Below are positions 57,005-64,000 of a stretch of 64,000 nucleotides of DNA, piece by piece. The DNA comes from Brevibacterium sp. S111. Its GTDB lineage: Bacteria; Actinomycetota; Actinomycetes; Actinomycetales; Brevibacteriaceae. The stretch lies in contig NZ_RHFH01000002.1 of assembly GCF_004745075.1 (NCBI RefSeq), positions 248,001 through 312,000 on the forward strand, written 5' to 3'. A program made the translations under genes and the position numbers. A model generated the notes under the pieces. The model was not told the origin of the DNA. It searched no databases and was given only the letters and a program-made list of their open reading frames with translations. Numbering within the stretch: the stretch's first letter is position 1; each line of letters starts with the position of its first letter.

Positions 57005-57433
57005 ATGTCTACGATCGAAATCACTCAGGACAACTTCGAATCGACCATCAACGACAACGAGATCATCCTTCTCGACTTCTGGGCCGATTGGTGCGGCCCG
57101 TGCAAGCAGTTCGCTCCGGTCTTCGAACAGGCCGCAGAGGCCAACCCCGACATAGCCTTCGGCAAGATCGACACCGAAGCCCAGCAGCAGCTGGCCGGCC
57201 TCTTCGCGATCTCCTCGATCCCGACGCTCGTCGCCTTCCGCCAGGGAATCGTCGTCTTCGCTCAGCCGGGTGCGCTCGCCGCACCGCAGCTCGAGCAGGT
57301 CATCACCGCCGTCAAGGGCCTCGATATGGACGAAGTCCGCGCCGAACTGGCCAAGCAGGACGCTGCCGCCTCGACCGAGGCCGCGGACGACGGCCCCGAT
57401 TCCATCCCCGCCGATCCGGGCGTCGACCAGTGA
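57005..57433 (+). CDS. Thioredoxin-like protein
   Basis: Second thioredoxin in the window, 142 residues. Active site DFWADWCGPCKQF and cis-Pro loop ISSIPTLVAFRQG; the family core ends near residue 108 and is followed by a disordered acidic Ala/Asp-rich tail (QDAAASTEAADDGPDSI). The ATG at 57005 starts at the family N-terminus. Its stop overlaps the next start (GTGA), so it is coupled to the methyltransferase, an unusual pairing. Reduction of a specific partner is conceivable. Confidence 0.92.
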   Translation: MSTIEITQDNFESTINDNEIILLDFWADWCGPCKQFAPVFEQAAEANPDIAFGKIDTEAQQQLAGLFAISSIPTLVAFRQGIVVFAQPGALAAPQLEQVITAVKGLDMDEVRAELAKQDAAASTEAADDGPDSIPADPGVDQ

Positions 57434-58119
57434 CCGAATCCATCGCTGTCCCGGATTCCGTGGCGGCCTGGGAAGAGCGCTACTCCGAATCTGACGACCC
57501 CGTGTGGTCGGGCAGCCCGAATGAAGCCCTCGTGGCCCTCGTCGGTGACATGGCGCCCGGCCGCGCCCTCGACGTCGGCTGCGGAGAGGGTGCCGATGTC
57601 GTCTGGCTGGCCGAACACGGCTGGGACGCCACCGGAATCGATCTGTCGACCACGGCCATCGACCGTGCCCGCAGGGCCGCCGACGACCGCGGAGCGAAGG
57701 CCGACTTCGCCGTCGCCGACATCTCCACCTGGGCACCGGAGTCCGCATCATCGGAAGACGCCGATCGCCGAGGCGGCTTCGACCTCGTCACCGGATTCTT
57801 CCTCCACACCCGGTTGCCCGACACCCGGGAAGAGCTGCTCGCCCGGGTCGCCGAACATGTGGCACCGGGCGGTGCCCTGCTGCTCGTCTCCCATGCCACG
57901 ATGCCGCCGTGGGCGGCCGAACACAATGAGAAGCTCGACCACGGGATGGACCACCACCGCGAACCGGTGAGCCCGAACGGAGACTTCGCTCTGCTCATCG
58001 GTGCCAGCCCCGATCGCTGGGAGATCGAACTCGCCGAGACCCGGACCCGACAGGTGACCTCACCGGACGGCGAACCCGCCGAACTCGATGACGCCATCCT
58101 GCTCGCTCGCCGGGTCTGA
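57430..58119 (+). CDS. Class I SAM-dependent methyltransferase
   Basis: A 229-residue methyltransferase with motif I RALDVGCGEGADVVWLAEHGW, DATGIDLSTTAIDRAR, and the later GGFDLVTGFFLHTRLP and PGGALLLVSHATMP. The N-terminal WEERYSESDDPVWSGSPNEAL resembles the tellurite-resistance/thiopurine-methyltransferase-like group, so detoxification of a small molecule is possible; not certain. GTG start overlapping the thioredoxin-like stop. A hairpin follows. Confidence 0.87.
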   Translation: MTESIAVPDSVAAWEERYSESDDPVWSGSPNEALVALVGDMAPGRALDVGCGEGADVVWLAEHGWDATGIDLSTTAIDRARRAADDRGAKADFAVADISTWAPESASSEDADRRGGFDLVTGFFLHTRLPDTREELLARVAEHVAPGGALLLVSHATMPPWAAEHNEKLDHGMDHHREPVSPNGDFALLIGASPDRWEIELAETRTRQVTSPDGEPAELDDAILLARRV

Positions 58120-58155
58120 GCCGGTCCCTTCCCGGGGCCTGAACCCAAGCTCTTT

Positions 58156-58199
58156 CCGCCTGAGCCGAACGGTCGTCACCGACCGCTCGACTCAGGCGG
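58156..58199. terminator. Two-part hairpin between methyltransferase and fdh operon
   Basis: Outer arms CCGCCTGAG (58156-58164) and CTCAGGCGG (58191-58199) enclose inner arms CGGTCG (58170-58175) and CGACCG (58180-58185). Probably terminates the thioredoxin-methyltransferase transcript. A CTTT precedes it. Confidence 0.65.
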
Positions 58200-58277
58200 T
58201 CTCACCTTGCAGGACGCGGTGATTCCACTGCGGCTCGCCTGATGCATTTTCCGCATGTGAGGGTCTATGGTTGAGCC

Positions 58278-61200
58278 ATGGCTCGGTTCAGCTTCCTCGA
58301 GTGGCCGGTACTCCGGCAATTCCGCACCTCGGACAAGACGGGACGCGGAGAATCTGTCGTGTCCCAGAAGACCCGAGACACCACCCCGCGCACGGCTACG
58401 GCCGATAAGGTCGTCCAGTCCGTGTGCCCCTACTGCGCCGTCGGCTGCGGACAGAAGATCTTCGTCAAGGATGACAAGGTCGTGCAGATCGAAGGCGACC
58501 CGGATTCGCCGATCTCGCGTGGACGTCTCTGTCCGAAGGGAGCCGCCAGCGAACAGCTGGTCAATGCCAACGGACGCGTCACCGAGGTCCTCTACCGCGC
58601 TCCGCGTGCCAAGGACTGGCAGAAGCTCGATCTGGATACGGCGCTCGACATGGTCGCCGACCGCTTCATCGAAGCCCGCCGCAACCATTGGGAGGACGTC
58701 GACGACAAGGGACACCCCCTGCGTCGCACGATGGGCATCGCCAGCCTCGGCGGGGCGACCATCGACAACGAGGAGAACTACCTCGCGAAGAAGCTCTACA
58801 CGGCGGCGGGCGCGATACAGATCGAGAACCAGGCGCGCATTTGACACTCCGCCACGGTTCCCAGTCTGGGAACCTCGTTCGGGCGAGGCGGCGCCACACA
58901 ACCCGTCCAGGATATGGCGAATGCGGACTGCATCATCATCCAGGGATCCAATATGGCCGAGTGCCACCCCGTGGGCTTCCAATGGGTGACCGAGGCCAAG
59001 GCCCGTGGTGCCCGCATCATCCACGTCGATCCTCGCTTCACCCGCACCACTGCGATCGCGGATAAGCACGTCCCGATCCGGGCGGGCTCGGACATCGTGC
59101 TCCTCGGTGCGCTCATCAACCGTGTGCTCAGCGACGGTGCGTACTTCGATGAGTACGTCCGCGCGTACACCAACGCGACGAATCTCATCAGCGAGAACTA
59201 TCAGGACACAGAAGACCTGGACGGACTCTTCTCCGGGTTCGACCCCGAGACGAACTCCTACGACAATTCGACCTGGTCGTACCAGACCGATGAGTCGGGG
59301 GCGCCCATCACCGATGAGACCCTGAGCGACCCGCGCACGGTCTTCCAGATCCTCAAACGCCACTACTCGCGCTACACGCCTGAGATGGTGGCCGAGAACT
59401 GCGGCATCAAACCGGAAGACTTCGAATACCTCGTCGAGTCGGTGACCCGGAATTCGGGGCGCGAACGCACCACGTGCTTCGCCTACGCCGTGGGCTGGAC
59501 CCAGCATTCGCTGGGCGCCCAGTTCATCCGCACCGCCTCGATCCTCCAGCTGCTGCTGGGCAACATGGGTCGTCCCGGCGGCGGCATCATGGCCCTGCGC
59601 GGACACGCCACGATCCAGGGTTCGACCGATATACCGACCCTGTTCAACCTGCTGCCCGGCTACCTGCCGATGCCCAGCGCCGGAGTCCATGAGACCTTCG
59701 ACGACTACGTCAAGGCGGTGGGCACTCCGGAGACCCACAAGGGCTTCTGGGCGAACGGACGCAGCTATGCCACCAACCTGCTCAAAGCGTGGTGGGGCGA
59801 TGCCGCCACGCCGGAGAACGACTTCGCCTACGACTACCTGCCGAAGATCAACGGTGCCCACGGCACGTATCAGACGCAGGTCCGCATGCTCAACGACGGT
59901 GTCGACGGGTACTTCCTGCTCGGCCAGAACCCGGCCGTCGGCTCGGCCAACGGGCGGATGCAGCGCATGGCGATGAGCCACCTCAAGTGGATAGTCGTCC
60001 GCGACTTCCGTCTCATCGAATCCGCCACCTGGTGGAAGGACGGCCCCGAGATCGCCAGCGGTGAGCTCAAGACCGAGGACATCGAAACCGAGATGTTCTT
60101 CATGCCCGCGGCCAACCACACGGAGAAAGCCGGCACCTTCACCCAGACGCAGCGTCTCGTGCAGTGGCGGCACAAGGCCGTCAACCCACCCGGCGATGCG
60201 CAGAGCGAACTCGACTTCTTCTTCGAACTCGGCAAACGGGTGCGCGAGAAGCTGGGGGACTCCGACGATCCTCGTGATCGTCCGCTCCTCGACATGACCT
60301 GGGACTACCCGGTCGATGAGGAGGGTGAGGTCGACGCCGAATCCGTGCTGGCCGAGATCAACGGCTACTACGTCGGCGGTGACAAGGACGGACAGCCGCT
60401 CGATAACTTCAATCAGATGACCGACGACGGCACCACCGCAGGCGGCTGCTGGATCTACGCGGGAATCTATTCAGGCGGCGAGAACATGGCCGCCCGACGC
60501 AAGCCCCGAGCCGAGCAGGACGAGACCGCCGCCGAATGGGCCTGGGCCTGGCCGGCGAACCGACGGATCCTCTACAACCGCGCCTCTGCAGCACCCGACG
60601 GCACACCCTGGTCGGAGCGGAAGAAGTTCGTGTGGTGGGACGAAGAGACCGGAAAGTGGACGGGCAAGGACGTCCCCGACTTCCCGATCGACCGGGCACC
60701 CTCGGCCCGCTCGGATCAGCCCTACGGCGGACCCGCCAACCTCGACGGGGACGATCCGTTCGTCATGCAGGCCGACGGCAAGGGCTGGCTGTTCGCGCCC
60801 AGCGGCATGGTCGACGGGCCGATGCCCACGCACTACGAGCCGCAGGAATCCTCGGTGGCCAACCCGCTCTACGAGCAACAGTCGAGCCCGACACGACTGG
60901 TGATGCGCAGGGAGGACAACCTCTCGGCCCCGGCCGCAGGCAATCCCGGTTCCGAGGTCTACCCGTACGTGTTCACGACCTACCGCCTGACCGAGCACCA
61001 CACCGCAGGAGGAATGTCGCGGTGGCTGCCCTACCTCTCGGAGCTGCAGCCGGAGATGTTCTGTGAGATCTCCCCGGAGCTCGCCGCCGAGGTGGGACTC
61101 GAGCCCTACGGATGGGCGACGCTGGTCTCCCCGCGCGCCGCCATCGAGGCCCGCGTGCTCGTGACCCGGAGGATGACGCCGTTGACGGTCGGCGGGAAGA

Positions 61201-61805
61201 CCATCCACCAGATCGGCCTGCCCTACCACTGGGGCGTCGGCGGAGACGCCACGGTCGAAGGTGACTCCGCGAATGATCTGCTGGGCGTGACGATGGACCC
61301 CAATGTGTTCATCCAGAACAGCAAGTACGTGGCCGGCACGATCATTCCGGGACGCCGTCCACGGGGTCCGGAGCTCGTCGATTTCGTCGAGAAGTATCAG
61401 CGTGAGGCGGGTCTGAGCCCGGAATCGGGCAATCAGCTGGTCACGGTCTCCGATGACGTCGTCGCCGAGTCCCTGGCCGCGGACTCTGCGGCCAGCAAGG
61501 GCGGGCATCCGCATCGCGGTGGGGACTCCGCCGTGGGTGTCACCCCTGGGCGCACCCTCGGAGACGAAGCCGTCGACAGTGCCGATGATCGCACGGGCCG
61601 GGCCGATCTTGGACCCACCGACAGCGTGGACCAGAACCCGACCGAGACCGTGGACGCGAACCGCGCGGACGATGGGGACCCGACCGATGGCGACCCCGAC
61701 CGCGGTTACATCGGCAAGGATGCCGACAAGGCTCAGCAGGGCAACCTCGGCGAGGGTGCCCAGACGGATACGGTGGACACCACAGGAAACGAGGAGGAGG
61801 ACTGA
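58278..61805 (+). CDS. fdnG: Formate dehydrogenase alpha subunit, selenocysteine-containing
   Basis: Molybdopterin (bis-MGD) catalytic subunit that oxidises formate to CO2. The N-terminal [4Fe-4S] motif uses Cys50, Cys53, Cys57 and Cys85 (VCPYCAVGCG and GRLCPKG). The frame is interrupted by TGA at 58842-58844 in IENQARI-TGA-HSATV, exactly where E. coli FdnG has selenocysteine (NQARV-Sec-HGPTV). Reading Sec189 through restores one frame of 1175 residues with all downstream motifs. A hairpin just after the TGA fits a bacterial SECIS. No twin-arginine signal is evident at the chosen ATG. About 115 C-terminal residues form a unique acidic, disordered tail. It overlaps the iron-sulfur subunit gene by one base. 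Confidence 0.93.
58842..58874 (+). promoter_or_regulatory. UGA-Sec codon and candidate bacterial SECIS hairpin
   Basis: The TGA is followed, 18 bases before the loop, by the stem GGTTCCC (58856-58862)/GGGAACC (58868-58874) with loop AGTCT. Stem-loop position and the G-U/UCU-type loop agree with the E. coli fdhF SECIS, which has a GGUCU-type loop at a similar distance and is bound by SelB. Confidence 0.82.
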
Positions 61806-62938
61806 TGTCGACATCGACCGTCGAGAACGATGCCGTTGCGGATGGGCACTGGCACGGTTCCGCGCACGAGCGCAAAGGGTTCTTCACCGATACGTCGATC
61901 TGCATCGGCTGCAAGGCCTGTGAGGTCGCCTGCAAGGAGTGGAACAACAATCCGCAGGACGGGACCTACGAACTCCTCGAATCCTCGTATGACAACACGG
62001 GCAGCCTCGGGGCGAACACCTGGCGACACGTCGCCTTCATCGAACAGGACTCCGAGCGGATCGAAGCCGCCCGCGAGTCGGGGCGGAAACTCGTCAACCT
62101 CGGCATGCCGACGATCCGTCCGCGCACGGATGAGTCGGCAGGTGCCCAGCCACTCGGCGGTGCCCTCGGTGCGGCAGCGGATGGGTCTGCCGGAAGCGGA
62201 GGACTGCCCTCGACCCCACCGATGGGCATCGATCTGCTGGCACCCGGCGCCCTGGAACCGAGCGATCCCGAGGACATCGCCAACCTCGATACGACGCCCC
62301 CGGACACGGCGGACTTCCGCTGGCTGATGTCCTCGGACGTGTGCAAGCACTGCACCCACGCCGGCTGCCTGGACGTGTGCCCCACGGGAGCGCTCTTCCG
62401 CACGGAATTCGACACCGTCGTCGTGCAGAACGACGTCTGCAACGGCTGCGGAACGTGCGTGGCCGGCTGTCCCTTCGGCGTCATCGAGCGCCGCGATGAC
62501 GGCACGATCAACACACCCACCGACCGTGATCGCAGCGCCTCGGACATGGACGTGCCGGACAAGAACACGGCCAACAAGTGCACCCTGTGCTATGACCGCC
62601 TCGTCGATGGGCAGGAACCGGCGTGCGCGCAGACCTGCCCCACGGAATCGATCAAATTCGGCGACCATGACGACATGGTCGACAAGGCTCACGCCCGCGT
62701 GGCCGATCTCCATGCGAAGGGTCTGACCGAGGCTCGCCTCTACGGCGCGAACCCGAACGACGGGGTCGGTGGCACCGGATCGGTCTTCCTCATCCTCGAC
62801 GAGCCCGAGGTCTACGGGCTGCCGCCGGATCCGCGTGTGCCGACGAAGGACCTGCCGAAGATGTACGCCAATGCCGGCATCGCGGCGCTCGGCATGGTCG
62901 CCGCCGTCGGACTCGCCTTCCTCGGGAGCCGCCGTTGA
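61805..62938 (+). CDS. fdnH: Formate dehydrogenase iron-sulfur (beta) subunit
   Basis: Ferredoxin-type electron-transfer subunit carrying four [4Fe-4S] clusters from the catalytic subunit to the membrane. Cysteine groups are CIGCKACEVACKEW, CKHCTHAGCLDVCP, CNGCGTCVAGCPFG and CTLCYDRLVDGQEPACAQTCP. An Ala/Gly/Pro-rich insert of about 60 residues lies between the first and second groups. A C-terminal hydrophobic helix (GIAALGMVAAVGLAFLG) anchors it. ATG overlaps the alpha-subunit stop, with GAGGAGGAGG lying in the codons of the alpha-subunit acidic tail. 377 residues. Confidence 0.95.
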   Translation: MSTSTVENDAVADGHWHGSAHERKGFFTDTSICIGCKACEVACKEWNNNPQDGTYELLESSYDNTGSLGANTWRHVAFIEQDSERIEAARESGRKLVNLGMPTIRPRTDESAGAQPLGGALGAAADGSAGSGGLPSTPPMGIDLLAPGALEPSDPEDIANLDTTPPDTADFRWLMSSDVCKHCTHAGCLDVCPTGALFRTEFDTVVVQNDVCNGCGTCVAGCPFGVIERRDDGTINTPTDRDRSASDMDVPDKNTANKCTLCYDRLVDGQEPACAQTCPTESIKFGDHDDMVDKAHARVADLHAKGLTEARLYGANPNDGVGGTGSVFLILDEPEVYGLPPDPRVPTKDLPKMYANAGIAALGMVAAVGLAFLGSRR

Positions 62939-64000
62939 GCACGTCCGAATATGACTCCTACCGTCCACCCGAGCCGGAAGGCGGACGCAAGAAGCGCCGC
63001 CGAGGCGGTCGGCCCGGTGGCGGTCGTGGTGGACCGGGTGCCGGTGGTCGGCGAGGCGGTGGCTGGAAGAACCGCGGGGCCGACGGCAACCGTGAGATGC
63101 CGATGGTCGAGGACGTCGAATTCACCTCCTACTACGGTCGACCCATCGTCAAGGCTCCGCCCTGGGGCGATGAGATCGGGCTCTACCTGTTCCTCGGCGG
63201 TCTGGCCGGTGGCTCGGCCCTCTTGGGTCTGGGCGCACAGTTCAGCGACCGTCCCGGTCTGCGCATCGCTTCACGGATGACAGCGATCACCGCAACAGGA
63301 ATCGGGGGAGCGGCGCTCGTGGCCGACCTCGGCCGGCCCGAACGGTTCCTCAACATGATGCGCGTGTTCAAGGTCAGCTCCCCGATGAGCCTGGGCACCT
63401 GGATCCTCTCCGGCTTCGGCGTCGGTTCGGGCGTGCTGACCGCCATCGAAGTCGATCGCCTGACCGGTGAGAAGCTGCTGCCGCTCGGCCCCCTGCGCCG
63501 CGTGCTCCACGCCCTCGAAACGCCTGCCGCCATCGAGTCAGCGCTCTTCGCCACACCTCTGGCCGCCTACACGGGCGCGCTGCTCGGCGATACCGCGGTT
63601 CCCACGTGGAACGCTGCCGGTCGCAACGGACTCTCATATGTGTTCGTGGCCTCGGCATCGATGGCCGCCGGGGGAGCGGGAATGGCGCTGGCTCCGATCC
63701 GCGAGACCGGTCCGGCTCGTCTTCTGGCGCTGACCGGTGCCGCCGGTGAGATGGTGGCGATGGATCAGATGAAGAAGGGCATGCACCCCGCCGAGGTCGA
63801 TCCGATGGAAGACGGCGAACCCGGCCACAAACTCCACCGGGCCGAGAAGCTGCTCCTTGCCGGTGCCGCCGGTGCCGCCGCCGTCGAGGTGGCGGCACGA
63901 GTGTTCGCGAAGAAGCTGGCCGGTAAGACTGACGCATCGAGTGGTGCCTTCGGTGCCGGGGGCAAGCGGAGCTGGAAGACGAGGACGGCGCTGCGTGCGC
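62935..64000 (+). CDS. Formate dehydrogenase membrane subunit, NrfD/PsrC type (partial)
   Basis: Polytopic quinone-interacting membrane subunit; the frame runs off the window after about 355 codons. It begins at TTG overlapping the beta-subunit stop (TTGA). The first 45 residues are an Arg/Gly-rich tail (KKRRRGGRPGGGRGGPGAGG) of unknown role, then EFTSYYGRPIVKAPPWGDEIGLYLFLGGLAGGSALLG, typical of NrfD proteins, and several helices (ITATGIGGAALVADLGRPERF, LGTWILSGFGVGSGVLTAI, AAYTGALLGDTAVPTW). It is NrfD-type rather than cytochrome b FdnI, so no haem ligands are expected. Confidence 0.9.
   Translation, partial: MSTSEYDSYRPPEPEGGRKKRRRGGRPGGGRGGPGAGGRRGGGWKNRGADGNREMPMVEDVEFTSYYGRPIVKAPPWGDEIGLYLFLGGLAGGSALLGLGAQFSDRPGLRIASRMTAITATGIGGAALVADLGRPERFLNMMRVFKVSSPMSLGTWILSGFGVGSGVLTAIEVDRLTGEKLLPLGPLRRVLHALETPAAIESALFATPLAAYTGALLGDTAVPTWNAAGRNGLSYVFVASASMAAGGAGMALAPIRETGPARLLALTGAAGEMVAMDQMKKGMHPAEVDPMEDGEPGHKLHRAEKLLLAGAAGAAAVEVAARVFAKKLAGKTDASSGAFGAGGKRSWKTRTALRA

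Noticed and set aside
58914-61805. Independent gene start for the large part of formate dehydrogenase
   Set aside because: The in-frame upstream part carries the Fe-S motif and the TGA sits exactly at the selenocysteine position, so one gene with recoding is the better reading.

Overview
This window is a chromosomal replication-origin region of a high-G+C Gram-positive bacterium (Actinomycetota, probably Micrococcales). A Brevibacterium-like genus is my guess from the protein sequences and was not verified. The gene order DUF3566-gyrA-gyrB-dciA-recF-dnaN-dnaA / rpmH-rnpA-yidD-yidC-jag-rsmG-parA-parB, followed by cwlM-trxA-trxB-pseudokinase-murJ-DUF6049-Nudix / CCA transferase, is the classical actinobacterial oriC neighbourhood.

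Layout. 1-10.75 kb: a leftward block of replication and topology genes. DnaA-box clusters lie on both sides of dnaA (8.48-9.06 and 10.74-11.16 kb), and transcription diverges there. 11.1-17.2 kb: a rightward block of ribosomal protein L34, RNase P protein, membrane-protein insertion, 16S rRNA methylation and chromosome partitioning genes. Its ParB carries an exceptionally long low-complexity linker. 17.2-19.86 kb: a compositionally different spacer that I consider non-coding, with ten parS-like 16-mers (an eleventh is inside parB). 19.86-29.6 kb: a leftward cell-envelope and redox block: CwlM-like pseudo-amidase, thioredoxin system, membrane pseudokinase, MurJ flippase, DUF6049 and Nudix. 29.7-39.1 kb: CCA-adding enzyme, acyl-CoA synthetase, class A penicillin-binding protein, a polytopic membrane protein, then rpsF-ssb-rpsR-rplI behind a probable S6:S18 autoregulatory leader. 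39.1-58.2 kb: mostly single genes and short operons: DUF488/DUF2945, DUF1345, ArgE-like deacetylase, methyltransferases, DUF445, VOC protein, an ABC exporter with two sister FtsX permeases, dnaB, LysR, 7Fe ferredoxin, HAD phosphatase, cold-shock protein, LCP ligase and a thioredoxin-like protein. 58.3-64 kb: a membrane-type formate dehydrogenase operon whose catalytic subunit is read through an in-frame UGA as selenocysteine. The third (NrfD) subunit runs off the window.

How the parts work together. Initiation (DnaA, oriC), the clamp (DnaN), the helicase and its loader (DnaB, DciA), gyrase and origin segregation (ParA, ParB, parS) are all encoded within about 40 kb. They are interleaved with cell-wall precursor export and polymerisation genes (CwlM, MurJ, pseudokinase, PBP, LCP). 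The least ordinary feature is the combination of a dense parS array directly downstream of parB with a ParB carrying a charge-segregated linker of roughly 340 residues. Together they look like a modified chromosomal centromere. No insertion sequences, prophage genes, CRISPR arrays, tRNAs or rRNAs were recognised.
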